A stretch of 64,000 nucleotides of DNA from JACKOB01 sp024234575. GTDB lineage: Bacteria > Pseudomonadota > Gammaproteobacteria > Pseudomonadales > Oleiphilaceae. The stretch covers positions 62,001-126,000 of the forward strand of contig JBPJFZ010000001.1 of NCBI GenBank assembly GCA_051208035.1, written 5' to 3'. The notes below the pieces were generated by a model that ran no database searches, was not told the origin of the DNA, and saw only the letters and a list, made by a program, of their open reading frames with translations. A program made the position numbers and the translations under genes. Shown one piece after another: positions 41,067 through 50,617 of this stretch (the first letter of the stretch is position 1; each line of letters begins with the position of its first letter).

Positions 41067-41948
41067 CTACCTGGCATTGCTTTCAGAATAAATCTTAATC
41101 ATGCCAGGTGATGTGCTTTTTATCTCTGCAAAGGCGCCAACAGCCACTGATTTAAGCAACGCAGTGTTTACGCCCGATGCCGCAAGCTGTCTAATATAGT
41201 TTTGTAGCGCACGGTTGGAATGGTCCATCGCATCTGCCAGAGATTGTCCTGCTAAACCATAGTGACTGACCACCCACAAGGTTGTCTGAGGATCACTTGC
41301 CAAACGCTCTATTTCACTGAGAGTCGCTTCTGATGTTGAGAGCGTCGCGCTGTCGGGATTATCAACAGGAATCGCTATGAGTAATCTGGCGGTGCCGGTA
41401 ATTCCTGCTACATCAGTGGCCTCAGTATTGTTAGCATCTCGAAGCTCTTCTAAATACAAAAATACCTGTCCATTGCCACGCCGAGCAGAATAGGCAAGAA
41501 ACACTGGGGCACCGGGCAATTGACTGAACTTTGCAGCAATATAATTCTGGTCGATTTCTTTACCGTATAGTTTCGATTTTCTAAAAATAACATTTGCCCA
41601 GCTATTGCTGTCGCCGCACCCTCTTGAGGAGCAGTGGTAAAGAATCTCTGCCTGACGACTTCTTAGTTGATCATTAACGAAATCTATCGCATTTTTGCTG
41701 GTATATCCTTCTGCCACCCGATACAAATAGACTGTACCCGTCACATCCATGCGCAATTCTTTCGATACCCGAACAGCATTATTCACGACATCAACAGAAC
41801 CAATCGCAATGCGGTAATCCTTCTCGGCAATGTTATCCTCTTCTACTAACGATGCATGGGGATAGGTAGGTATCAATGTTCCCGCAAAAGCACTGAAGCA
41901 CGGAGCGGCCAACGCTAAAACAAGAACCATTATTTTATTCATTTTCAT
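41067..41948 (-). CDS. DUF4892 exported protein
   Basis: 293 residues, signal peptide cleaved near Ala-Phe-Ala-Gly. Tyr-Pro-x-Ala-x-Leu-Val near residue 30, a Cys-Ser-Ser-Arg-Gly-Cys-Gly-Asp pair (about 106-113) and Asn-Tyr-Ile-Ala-Ala-Lys match DUF4892. C-terminus carries an OmpA-like peptidoglycan-binding look (Ser-Asn-Arg-Ala-Leu-Gln-Asn-Tyr; Gly-Val-Asn-Thr). Function not known; envelope-located. Confidence 0.82.
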   Translation of the reverse strand: MKMNKIMVLVLALAAPCFSAFAGTLIPTYPHASLVEEDNIAEKDYRIAIGSVDVVNNAVRVSKELRMDVTGTVYLYRVAEGYTSKNAIDFVNDQLRSRQAEILYHCSSRGCGDSNSWANVIFRKSKLYGKEIDQNYIAAKFSQLPGAPVFLAYSARRGNGQVFLYLEELRDANNTEATDVAGITGTARLLIAIPVDNPDSATLSTSEATLSEIERLASDPQTTLWVVSHYGLAGQSLADAMDHSNRALQNYIRQLAASGVNTALLKSVAVGAFAEIKSTSPGMIKIYSESNAR

Positions 41949-42041
41949 GCCGAAACCTTAGTTATTAATTAAATATTCATGCCAATGATGGCGCGTATTT
42001 GGACGCTAAAGCTCTGGATAATACGATAGATACTATAACCA

Positions 42042-42920
42042 TCACTTAAAGAATCGGTTTAATTCATCAGCGACAGTCTGAGGTGCATCATCCAAATGAA
42101 GATGGTGTCCACCCTTCAAAATACAATGCCTTTTGTTTTTTAAAAAGTTAAGCCTGCCAAGCCCTTTTTCATTTACCGCGATAAAACCTTTAGACGCTAA
42201 TATACACAACACCTCGGCCTCGACGCCCTTTAGGAAACCTTCAATTTGGCCTTCGGTGAACCGAACCAAAGAAGGATGAGTCAGTCGCGCATCGGATCGC
42301 CAGGTGAATCCTTCGCTAATCTTTTTCAGCCCTCGTGCAACAAGATATCCGGCTGCTTCGCGAGATATGTTACCAATTCCGCTCATTCGGGCAGTTATCG
42401 CCTCTTCAATAGATGGGTAAACTGGTTTTTTGGGTGTCGTGGTAGAAAGCGTTTTCTCCAGAGCTTCCTGAAAGTTTGCGGCCACTTTCGACTCTTTGCC
42501 TGCGAATGGCCCTAAAGAATCAATTAACGCTAACTTACGAATGGTAGCCGGTGCGCCAGCCGCCCACAACATGCCTATCACACCCCCAAGAGAGTGCCCA
42601 AGAATATCAAATTGGCGAATATTCAGGGCGCGAGCGAACGCTTCACACTCAACGACATACTCGAGCAAATGGTAAATATCGCCATTGGGACGGTGCTCTG
42701 AGTAACCATGACCAGGTAAATCCAAAGCGATAAACCGAATCTTTGTTAAGTCCAGCAGTGGCGCAATTCTGGCAAAAGTTGCGGCATTATCCAGCCAACC
42801 ATGCAGCGCAAGCAGCGGAAAACCATCGGGGTTACCGCACTCAATATAGGCTAAGTGCATGCGCCCAGTATCTACTTTACCTTCAGTGAACGTAAACGGT
42901 TCTTGATTATGCAAATTCAT
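42042..42920 (-). CDS. Alpha/beta hydrolase
   Basis: 292 residues from ATG 42920; the longer frame to 43016 would overlap the divergent promoter of the channel gene. His-Gly-Trp-Leu-Asp-Asn-Ala (about 43-49) oxyanion strand, nucleophile Gly-His-Ser-Leu-Gly-Gly (about 116-121), His near the C-terminus in Gly-Gly-His-His-Leu-His. Esterase/hydrolase fold of unknown substrate. Confidence 0.9.
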   Translation of the reverse strand: MNLHNQEPFTFTEGKVDTGRMHLAYIECGNPDGFPLLALHGWLDNAATFARIAPLLDLTKIRFIALDLPGHGYSEHRPNGDIYHLLEYVVECEAFARALNIRQFDILGHSLGGVIGMLWAAGAPATIRKLALIDSLGPFAGKESKVAANFQEALEKTLSTTTPKKPVYPSIEEAITARMSGIGNISREAAGYLVARGLKKISEGFTWRSDARLTHPSLVRFTEGQIEGFLKGVEAEVLCILASKGFIAVNEKGLGRLNFLKNKRHCILKGGHHLHLDDAPQTVADELNRFFK

Positions 42921-43068
42921 CTCTCTGCACCTTGTGCCAGTCTGACAGCGGTCACGACAAAGGCGCACGGCGTGACTCGCTAAAGCGTTTTGCAACCTTA
43001 CTATACTAAACAGCACGATGGCACTATATTTTATTTACAGCATTGCAGCTTCCTCGCGGAGATACCCC

Positions 43069-44013
43069 ATGAATGTGTCGCCAGCAGAAACACAGTCAGA
43101 TGTCGCCAGCATTGACGAAACATTTTGGACCAATGATAACGCAGACAAACAGACCCCGGATTTAATAGAAAAGCTGGAGCAGCGCGCCCATACGGGGGTT
43201 CCAATGCTAAGATTCAAGCTACGACGGGCAAATCTCGCCGGTCTGAACCTGGTTAATCCAGGCAGTCATACAGGTTTCACCCTCAGTCACTCAGACCTCT
43301 ATCGGGCAGACCTCTCCGGCGGCCATTTTTTTAATACGAACTTTAGTGACAGCTCACTGATGAAAGCGAATTTCAACGGCGCCAACCTGCATTGTGCTAA
43401 TTTTTCAAACTGTAACCTGCTCGGTACCAACTTTGAAAATACCAAGCTTGAAAACGTGTCCTGGGACAAAGAGCTTTTGCAAGAGAAGCTGGCGCAACGT
43501 GCCCGCACCGTCAAAGAAAAAAACGACTATTATCAGCAAGCTGAAGAAGTCTATCGCCACTTGCGCAAAGTAACCGAGTCCCAGGGGTTATTCGAAACTG
43601 CCGGGGTGTTCTTTCAGCGTGAGATGGTGATGCGGCGCTACCAAATGCCTAAATACTCATTCGATCGATGCATATCGAAAATGGTCGATATATTTTGTGG
43701 CTATGGAGAGCAACCCTTCAGGGTGATCGTTTTTTCAATGTTGGCGATTTGTTTATTTGCCACCATCTATTTCTTCTCTGGCATAACAGAGTCTGGTGAA
43801 CTGATACGCTATTACCCTCACTTTTCCTTCTATGACAACTTTATCAACTTTTTGCGATGTAGTTACTTTAGCGTGGTGACTTTCACAACCCTTGGATATG
43901 GTGATCTCGCCCCCACAGGCATAACGAGATTGTTTGCGGCGAGTGAAGCGTTTATCGGCAGTTTTACCCTGGCGTTATTTGTCGTAGTTTTTGTAAAGAA
44001 AATGACTAGGTAA
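43069..44013 (+). CDS. Pentapeptide-repeat potassium channel-like protein
   Basis: 314 residues from ATG 43069 (GGAG seven bases upstream). Residues about 45-125 are pentapeptide repeats (Ala-Asn-Leu-Ala-Gly; Ala-Asp-Leu-Ser-Gly; Ala-Asn-Phe-Asn-Gly; Ala-Asn-Leu-His-Cys). Then a charged helix and two membrane segments (about 218-240 and 288-310) around the selectivity filter Thr-Thr-Leu-Gly-Tyr-Gly-Asp (about 272-278). A cytoplasmic right-handed beta-helix joined to a two-TM pore. Gating signal unknown. Divergent from the hydrolase gene. Confidence 0.92.
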   Translation: MNVSPAETQSDVASIDETFWTNDNADKQTPDLIEKLEQRAHTGVPMLRFKLRRANLAGLNLVNPGSHTGFTLSHSDLYRADLSGGHFFNTNFSDSSLMKANFNGANLHCANFSNCNLLGTNFENTKLENVSWDKELLQEKLAQRARTVKEKNDYYQQAEEVYRHLRKVTESQGLFETAGVFFQREMVMRRYQMPKYSFDRCISKMVDIFCGYGEQPFRVIVFSMLAICLFATIYFFSGITESGELIRYYPHFSFYDNFINFLRCSYFSVVTFTTLGYGDLAPTGITRLFAASEAFIGSFTLALFVVVFVKKMTR

Positions 44014-44066
44014 CGACGATAAGCACCATCAGGATAATCACTTTACGCACTAACAAAGTAATAATG

Positions 44067-44849
44067 TTAGACACCAAACAAGTTAGTAAAATTATCGCTG
44101 GTAATGCGGGCGACATCTTCAACACTTAGCCCTTTTAAGCTGGCCACTTGTTTTGCCACTTCGCTTACATAGGCGGGCTCGTTGGATTTACCTCGGTAAG
44201 GCACGGGCGCCAGATAAGGTGAGTCAGTTTCGATTAACAGCCGCTCTATCGGTACATACTTGACGACTTCTCGTAAATCATCGGCATTTTTAAAAGTAAT
44301 AATACCCGAAAACGAAATATAGAAATTTAGTGCCAAGGCAGCCTCTGCCATCTCTTTGGTCTCGGTAAAACAGTGCATAACACCAGCCGATTGCTTGTCT
44401 GCATATTGAGTCATTAAGTCGATGGTATCTTCTCGCGCATCACGAGTGTGTATTATCACCGGCTTTTTGCTTATCGACCCAGCTTTTAAATGCTCTGTAA
44501 ATCGAGCCTTTTGAACGGCTTTATTATCTTTACCGTAGAAGTAATCAAGACCGGTTTCACCGATGGCCACCACTTTTTCGTGGCGGCTTAAGGTTACCAA
44601 TCTTTGCGCATCTGGATCTTCGCCATCATTGTGTGAGGGGTGTACACCTACAGAAGCATAAATATCAGGATGCGCTTCGGCGATCTGCATCACATCATCA
44701 AGATGCTCAAGGTCAATACAGACACAAAGCATTTTACTGACGCCGACTTCTCTCGCCTTCGCCAACGCCAAATCAAGAGAGCCCTCATAGTGCTTAAGGT
44801 TTAATCGATCTATATGACAGTGTGAATCAACAAACATAGCGCCGCCCAA
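44067..44849 (-). CDS. TatD-family metal-dependent hydrolase
   Basis: 260 residues. Asp-Ser-His-Cys-His-Ile-Asp (about 7-13), Gly-Glu-Thr-Gly-Leu-Asp (about 97-102), His-Thr-Arg-Asp-Ala, His-Cys-Phe, Glu-Thr-Asp-Ser-Pro-Tyr (about 206-211): all TatD metal residues. DNase/hydrolase, YcfH-like; conserved neighbour of pilZ and holB. Confidence 0.95.
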   Translation of the reverse strand: MGGAMFVDSHCHIDRLNLKHYEGSLDLALAKAREVGVSKMLCVCIDLEHLDDVMQIAEAHPDIYASVGVHPSHNDGEDPDAQRLVTLSRHEKVVAIGETGLDYFYGKDNKAVQKARFTEHLKAGSISKKPVIIHTRDAREDTIDLMTQYADKQSAGVMHCFTETKEMAEAALALNFYISFSGIITFKNADDLREVVKYVPIERLLIETDSPYLAPVPYRGKSNEPAYVSEVAKQVASLKGLSVEDVARITSDNFTNLFGV

Positions 44850-45012
44850 TTATCTAACTAAACAAATGAGGCGCTATGATAGCAAAATCATGCAGTACAG
44901 ACGAGCTGGTTAACTGATCAGTTAGTCCCGCTGCCAATAAGGCAGTAACGTCGGGGCTAGTTTCTCCGAGGGTTGTACAGAAAAGCGTAAATGATGTGAT
45001 ACAACAATAAGC

Positions 45013-45363
45013 TTACATCGTATGGGTTTGTCGATCTGAAGTTAACGCCCCGGCAAGATAGGTTTCTATTTTGTTTTTGGCCATTTCGTCTTCAGAATTA
45101 AACTGCACACCTATGCCTGCGGCACGGTTACCCTGAGCGCCTTTGGGCGTGATCCAGCATACTTTTCCTGCCACTGGTATTTTTTCTGGTTCGTCCATTA
45201 AATTTAACAGTAAAAATACCTCATCACCCAGATGATAATTTTTAGCTGTAGGAATAAACAACCCGCCATTTTTAATAAATGGCATGTAAGCCGCGTATAA
45301 AACAGCCTTATCTTTAATGGTGAGGGTCAGAATCCCGTGACGGGCACCTAATCCTGGCGGCAT
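45013..45363 (-). CDS. pilZ: Type IV pilus PilZ-domain protein
   Basis: 116 residues. Gly-Ile-Leu-Thr-Leu-Thr-Ile-Lys-Asp-Lys, then Phe-Ile-Lys-Asn-Gly-Gly-Leu-Phe-Ile-Pro, then Leu-Asp/Met-Asp-Glu-Pro-Glu-Lys-Ile-Pro-Val-Ala-Gly-Lys-Val, ending Arg-Gln-Thr-His-Thr-Met, nearly the Pseudomonas PilZ pattern as I recall it. Lacks the RxxxR cyclic-di-GMP site of receptor PilZ domains, so a pilus assembly partner (with PilB/FimX in other species) is more likely. Between tatD and holB. Confidence 0.93.
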   Translation of the reverse strand: MPPGLGARHGILTLTIKDKAVLYAAYMPFIKNGGLFIPTAKNYHLGDEVFLLLNLMDEPEKIPVAGKVCWITPKGAQGNRAAGIGVQFNSEDEMAKNKIETYLAGALTSDRQTHTM

Positions 45364-45461
45364 AAACGTACCTATATTGAAATGAATATCGATTACTTAA
45401 AAAGTAATACAGTATTTTGTTTTTACAACTAATTTCCTAAAAATAAAGTATCTGTCATTCG

Positions 45462-46505
45462 CTAACTTGCGGATTTTTTCTGGCGAAAACCCATCAGCGC
45501 TTTCCACTTAATTAATAAATCTTCTACTAACAGTGATTCGTTCAAGTTTGAGTTTAGCCCCATCTGTGCGTCCAATATCAGCTGCCTTAACTCAAATAAA
45601 TGATCGCAAGGAATGGAGTCAGCGAGATATTTAAACATATCCACTGCTGATGCGGGTTTAAGCATAGAGCGATCTTTAGTTAACTGGTAACGAATAATGT
45701 TATCCAGCCATGCGATTTGCCATGCTATAAGCTTCATCATGGGAATGGTTAACCAAACTTTAGCGGCATCAACGGGTGTCACTTTGTTTTTTAAAACACC
45801 ACCCAGCGAGGTGATTAGCTCGCGCTGCTTTAGATGCGCCTCTTCAGCCATTAATTGCTTTAGCGCCAAAGGTGCACCTGAAGCCAATTGCATGACATCG
45901 GCAATAGTGTCTTCTGTAATGGGTGAGTCGTGTGACGTTGGGAGATGCTGATTTATCCAGTCGACCAAGTCAGTTTCGGAGGGTGGCCGAATGTCTACAA
46001 CCTGACAACGAGAACGAATGGTAGGCAAAACGTTGCCCGCGAGGTGATCCAATATGATATAGATGACTCTGCCACTGGGCTCTTCCAGGTTTTTTAATAA
46101 GGCATTGGCGGCGTTCTGATTCAGCGCTGAGGCAGGGTCAAGAATTACCACCTTTACAGCAGATACGTGAGGGCTTTGCGACACAAAATCATTTAACAGC
46201 CGAACCTGGTCCACCTTGATAACTTTGCTTTCATCCTCTGGCGCACAAACCAGCAAATCACTGTGGCTGCCTGCCGCCACTAACTGGCAGCTTTTGCAAG
46301 ACCCGCAAGCATATGTTTCATTTTGCATACAGAGCATGCGTGCCGCCAGCTGATCTGCGAGTAAACGCTTGCCCAAACCCGAAACGCCCTTAAGCATCAA
46401 CGCGTGCGGTAGCCTGTTTTGCCTGATCCGGTCAACTAATTTTTGCCACACCGGAAGTAACCAAGGCAAATTTTCGATCTCTATATTTGCAGCATACTCT
46501 GTCAA
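45462..46505 (-). CDS. holB: DNA polymerase III delta' subunit
   Basis: 347 residues from a TTG at 46505 with AGGAAGG six bases upstream; the GTG at 46532 is also open. Gly-Val-Ser-Gly-Leu-Gly-Lys-Arg P-loop variant (about 40-47), four Cys (Cys-Met-Gln... Cys-Gly-Ser-Cys-Lys-Ser-Cys) of the zinc module, Leu-Leu-Lys-Asn-Leu-Glu-Glu-Pro and Arg-Ser-Arg-Cys-Gln. Clamp loader subunit. tmk, the usual neighbour, is absent here. Confidence 0.95.
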   Translation of the reverse strand: MTEYAANIEIENLPWLLPVWQKLVDRIRQNRLPHALMLKGVSGLGKRLLADQLAARMLCMQNETYACGSCKSCQLVAAGSHSDLLVCAPEDESKVIKVDQVRLLNDFVSQSPHVSAVKVVILDPASALNQNAANALLKNLEEPSGRVIYIILDHLAGNVLPTIRSRCQVVDIRPPSETDLVDWINQHLPTSHDSPITEDTIADVMQLASGAPLALKQLMAEEAHLKQRELITSLGGVLKNKVTPVDAAKVWLTIPMMKLIAWQIAWLDNIIRYQLTKDRSMLKPASAVDMFKYLADSIPCDHLFELRQLILDAQMGLNSNLNESLLVEDLLIKWKALMGFRQKKSAS

Positions 46506-46646
46506 AAATAACCTTCCTAAAGCTTGTGTCACGATAAACGCAGAAGATTAACACAAGGGGGCGATGAGCAAAATTGAATGTTTAGCATCGCCTACACGAA
46601 AAGCCTATCAACAACCCTGCAATAACCTGTGCGATGCACTTGTTTA

Positions 46647-48677
46647 CTACTTTAACTTCTTCTTTAACTGCAAGAGCTGCACCTGAATCATTTTATTTAT
46701 ATTTGTCGGCGCGCTTTTATCGCCAGAAGCTTTGAATGTCTGAGTAATAAATACGTTCGTTATAAAGTCAATCTGCGGGGCAGCATCGGGCACGCTTTGT
46801 CTTAGCCGCTGCGCATATTTCTTTGGCCCCTCCCCTGGCGCGCGCGGAAAGCCTGCTGCGGCAAACAACTGACAAAACGTTTCGTAATAGCTGCTGCGAT
46901 GAAAAAACGACAGCAGCCACTGGCGATGTTTAATCAACAACAGCAATAAAAACACAACAAGAGAGCAACCTGCCATCAGTGAGGCCATCAACTCAATGCT
47001 ATTACTATTAAACCATTCCATCATCAGCGAGCTTTGATTGTCACCAGAATAACCCACTACTTTTTGCTGCCAATAGTAATTGGCCATATCCATACGCTGC
47101 CGCGCCCACCGGACAAAACCAAAGTCATTGTAGCGGGCAGCAGAAAAAATATTGTCTGCCAGAAACCCACCTTCTTCACGGGTCGCCTCGCGTATACCGC
47201 GCTCTATCCGGTCTGGAGATACGTAAGCGGTGGGGTCAACCCTTAGCCAGCCTTTGCCGTGCTGCCATACTTCAACCCAGGCATGGGCGTCATACTGATG
47301 AACAACTACATAATCACCCTGGGTGATGTATTCCCCCCCTTGATAGCCAATTACCACTCTTGATGGGATTCCTAAAAGGCGCGCAATATAAGCCGTGGCA
47401 CTGGCATAATGCGCACAAAACCCTACCTTGCTATCGAAAAGAAACTCATCGACAAAATTGTCTCCCAACCTTGGCGGCTGCAACGAATAACGATAGTTTT
47501 CAGTGGCAATTTTCTCTAACAGCGATGCGAACACAGCTTCAATACTTCCGAGTTTGTTTAGCTGATCACCCACCCAGGCCTTTGTTCTGGCATTATTCGT
47601 TCGAGGTATTTGTAAAAATCGTTGTTGATCGGCATAAGTCAGGCTGGATTTACCTAGGCTTGTTGCCAAAGGTGCATGATCCACCTGGTAAACTGACGTA
47701 TTAAGAAGCATTTCACGAAAACGTACCAAACCATCCGTTGAGACGTATATGTTGTTGCTCGCTGGCAACGGATCAGCAAGCGAGAAACCCCAAAGCTGAT
47801 TCGTGGCTTCAATGGTTACTTGATACGACAGATTCGACACATCTTTCTGCAGACGAATATCCGGAACACGGCCAATTTTCGTTATAAAATTATTCTCTGA
47901 GCTTGACCATCTCTGTCCGTCAAAAATGTCCAGCACCAACCCTTTCCAATACAACTCTCTGGGTGGAGGTGTATCCCCCTTAAACTTAACTCTGAACGCC
48001 CGTTCGTCAGATTGAGCCAGATTTGCGATGTCCCCTGGGGACATTTCATCGGAAATACCGGTGCGTGCACTGCCTGAATCTAACGGGACACTCCATAAAG
48101 GCGCCATGCGGGGGAAAAACAAAAATATAATAACGACAAATGGTGCGGCCACCATCAGCATTTTGCCGATAGAAAAAACACCATCACTGGCCACTACACC
48201 ATTGGGAGAATGCATTAACAGCAGGATATAAAACAACGCGCCAATGCAAAAAACCTGATACAACACAACGAATAAGTGCTGTTCAAATAAGAACTGTGTC
48301 GCGGCTAAATACATAAGTAGAAATATATAGGGGTACAAAGCATCAGCCTTTTTAATCTCAAGCAGCTTAAGACCCAGAACAATGGCGAAAAACGCGACCG
48401 CTGAATTTACGCTTAAACTGACCGCGAAGTTCACAATTAACAAACTGACCATGGCAACAACGAGCAAAACTTTGGCAAATACACCGGGAAGCGGAAAATT
48501 GATATAAATATTCAACAAACGCCAACTAACAATGAGGGCAATATAAATGATAGCGGCAAGAGGGATTCGCTCAAAATGGGGCGCAAGCAAAGCGATATAA
48601 GCAAAGACAATGAGCTTCATCAATCGATGTGGCACCAGCGAACTTTCCAGCTTTGATTTGCTAAACAATCCAAACAT
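46647..48677 (-). CDS. TgpA-type membrane transglutaminase-like protein
   Basis: 676 residues. N-terminal DUF3488 region with about five or six TM segments (residues 15-195), a TgpA periplasmic transglutaminase core with Cys in Gly-Phe-Cys-Ala-His-Tyr (about 420), His in Tyr-Asp-Ala-His-Ala-Trp (about 462), Asp in Arg-Val-Asp-Pro-Thr-Ala (about 477), then a last TM (about 565-590) and DUF4129-like tail. All triad residues present, so active. Function in Pseudomonas is essential but undefined. Confidence 0.95.
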   Translation of the reverse strand: MFGLFSKSKLESSLVPHRLMKLIVFAYIALLAPHFERIPLAAIIYIALIVSWRLLNIYINFPLPGVFAKVLLVVAMVSLLIVNFAVSLSVNSAVAFFAIVLGLKLLEIKKADALYPYIFLLMYLAATQFLFEQHLFVVLYQVFCIGALFYILLLMHSPNGVVASDGVFSIGKMLMVAAPFVVIIFLFFPRMAPLWSVPLDSGSARTGISDEMSPGDIANLAQSDERAFRVKFKGDTPPPRELYWKGLVLDIFDGQRWSSSENNFITKIGRVPDIRLQKDVSNLSYQVTIEATNQLWGFSLADPLPASNNIYVSTDGLVRFREMLLNTSVYQVDHAPLATSLGKSSLTYADQQRFLQIPRTNNARTKAWVGDQLNKLGSIEAVFASLLEKIATENYRYSLQPPRLGDNFVDEFLFDSKVGFCAHYASATAYIARLLGIPSRVVIGYQGGEYITQGDYVVVHQYDAHAWVEVWQHGKGWLRVDPTAYVSPDRIERGIREATREEGGFLADNIFSAARYNDFGFVRWARQRMDMANYYWQQKVVGYSGDNQSSLMMEWFNSNSIELMASLMAGCSLVVFLLLLLIKHRQWLLSFFHRSSYYETFCQLFAAAGFPRAPGEGPKKYAQRLRQSVPDAAPQIDFITNVFITQTFKASGDKSAPTNINKMIQVQLLQLKKKLK

Positions 48678-48725
48678 CAGTCTCTACACCATCATCAGTT
48701 TTGCAGCATAAACTGCATTTGCCCG

Positions 48726-49673
48726 TTAATATAACGCCAGTTTTTGCAGGCACATTTGAAGGTGCTCAGCCCCCTTCTTCATTTCCGTACAATCTCCTTT
48801 AAGATTGAGCGCGTAGAATTCTCCCCGTGCCTCAGCATTAAGAACATCGAAGCATAAGTGCGACAAGGCCGCTTCAATTGAAGCATGCCCGTAGTCTTCC
48901 AGAGAAAAAACATTGCTTTGTGTTCTGGGCGACTCAAACTCTTTGGTCAACAATTCACCCTGTCTGGCAAATTGTTTCCAGGCGACATGTTTCAGTGAGT
49001 CACCACGATTAAAATTACGTAGCCCATTAAAAAGATCGCTCCCTGCATGCATATTTACCTCACCATCGCCCCCCTCTGAGATTGACGCGGGAATAGGCTC
49101 ACCTTTGATGCTTTTAGGATAAACGATGCCTTTCACGTCAAGATCCAACCAAGACCACACCCTGATTAAACCAAACGGGTAAACAGACTCAATCAATACC
49201 CTTGGGGCTATAAGTGTGCCGCGCTGCTGTGTGGCCAGCGTTAATTGCACAGTAGTTACTTCGCAGGCTAAGACATTAGCCAACACTTCGCTTTCATTCG
49301 GCCATGACAACCATACCCCGTAGTAGGGCTTATCTTTTTTGCTGCTTAGAGAAAACGTGACTAGTAAATTGTCACCGGCAAAAGCGGACTCAACAAAAAG
49401 GCGCGTGACCGTTAAACCTTGCAGGTTATAAAAAGACAAGTGAATGGTAAGCACACACATCACCGCAATAAGAAAAACCAGCATATAAACCATGCTGTTT
49501 TGGTAATTTATCGCCGTTAAAAGCATCACGACTAAAAGCACGCCAGCATAAAAACCGGCTTTAGTCGGAAAGACAAAAATCGACCGTTGGTTTAGTTCAA
49601 CGGATTCGGTCTTTGGAATACGCTTTTGTAACCAACGATTAAATACCGCCCCAGCACCGGATTTGGTAGACAT
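48726..49673 (-). CDS. DUF58 domain protein
   Basis: 315 residues, two TM segments (about 34-75), then vWA-like DUF58 with Gly-Asp-Ser-Leu-Lys-His-Val-Ala-Trp-Lys (about 227-236), the family signature. Immediately upstream of tgpA, usual order moxR-DUF58-tgpA, but no MoxR ATPase gene is here. Confidence 0.93.
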   Translation of the reverse strand: MSTKSGAGAVFNRWLQKRIPKTESVELNQRSIFVFPTKAGFYAGVLLVVMLLTAINYQNSMVYMLVFLIAVMCVLTIHLSFYNLQGLTVTRLFVESAFAGDNLLVTFSLSSKKDKPYYGVWLSWPNESEVLANVLACEVTTVQLTLATQQRGTLIAPRVLIESVYPFGLIRVWSWLDLDVKGIVYPKSIKGEPIPASISEGGDGEVNMHAGSDLFNGLRNFNRGDSLKHVAWKQFARQGELLTKEFESPRTQSNVFSLEDYGHASIEAALSHLCFDVLNAEARGEFYALNLKGDCTEMKKGAEHLQMCLQKLALY

Positions 49674-49884
49674 AGCTTCCTTTTAGTTCTCGCTGCAAAA
49701 ATAAGTGCATACTAAGTCTAGCCTAATACTTTTTCTTGCAACAAATGATCGCTTTCTTCGTTATAAACTGTGCGGCAGATCGCTTAAAGAATAAACAGTT
49801 ACATTTTATTCCAAATCGTTACTTGCAATGCTAAAGCCAACATCTAATACTACTCAATGGGATAGAAAACCACAGAGATTACAT

Positions 49885-50511
49885 ATGACTACTCAAAAAT
49901 CATTGCTCACATTTATTGTAGCCGGAGGGCTTGCTTTTACCTCTATCACTGTCACTGCAGGCGTTAAATCAATGTCCAGCGATGAGATGACAGAAACATT
50001 CATTAAAGATACAACCATTATTGTTACGCCAGCACAAAAGTCAGATTCAGACAGCAAGCGTAAAAAAGATCTAACGTCACTGACAATATCTCCCGGAGAG
50101 GCAGAAAAATCAGAAGCGGAAGTGCAAGCAGAATTCGAAGAGAACAAAGACCAACAAGATCGCCAGTTAAATGCTGCCATCGCAAATTACGACGAACAAG
50201 TTAAAAGAGAGATGGTGTTAAGACAAATCAACAGCTCCCAGCTTCCACCTCCAGATGTATCAGGCATTTACGCAGAACGACCCATGCCTAATATTCCAGG
50301 ATTTGTTGTTCCTGAAGGTGACTTTGCTTATAACTTTGTAGGTAACCAACTCGGGCTTTCTCGGGATGACAACCAATTGACAATGTCTTTTGGTAATTTA
50401 CCCGGTATCGGAGATATAAAAATACCTAATGCTGTCAACGAAGGCCCCATTCAGTTAACCCCGAGGCAAGGCGGTGGGTTTGATTTGATTATTGATATTC
50501 CACAAAATTAA
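49885..50511 (+). CDS. Secreted protein of unknown function
   Basis: 208 residues from ATG 49885. Signal peptide (about 6-26, cleavage near Val-Thr-Ala-Gly). Mature start Met-Ser-Ser-Asp-Glu-Met-Thr-Glu-Thr-Phe-Ile-Lys-Asp is followed by a charged, Glu/Lys/Gln-rich helical region (about 60-115) and a Pro/Gly-rich beta end with Gly-Asn-Leu-Pro-Gly-Ile-Gly. No Cys. Convergent with a DUF6160-like gene and likely a surface companion. A 12-bp hairpin separates them. The earlier in-frame ATG (49828) lacks a good signal. Confidence 0.7.
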   Translation: MTTQKSLLTFIVAGGLAFTSITVTAGVKSMSSDEMTETFIKDTTIIVTPAQKSDSDSKRKKDLTSLTISPGEAEKSEAEVQAEFEENKDQQDRQLNAAIANYDEQVKREMVLRQINSSQLPPPDVSGIYAERPMPNIPGFVVPEGDFAYNFVGNQLGLSRDDNQLTMSFGNLPGIGDIKIPNAVNEGPIQLTPRQGGGFDLIIDIPQN

Positions 50512-50554
50512 AGCGAAGGGAATGTTTACTTATCAATTCAACCTGCATGTTAAT

Positions 50555-50593
50555 AGGTACATAAAGTAAGAGCGATCTCATCTTTATGTACCT
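50555..50593. terminator. Convergent hairpin
   Basis: AGGTACATAAAG (50555-50566) pairs perfectly with CTTTATGTACCT (50582-50593) between two convergent genes. No clear U-run. Confidence 0.65.
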
Positions 50594-50617
50594 CACCATC
50601 ATATTTCCTAAAAAATC

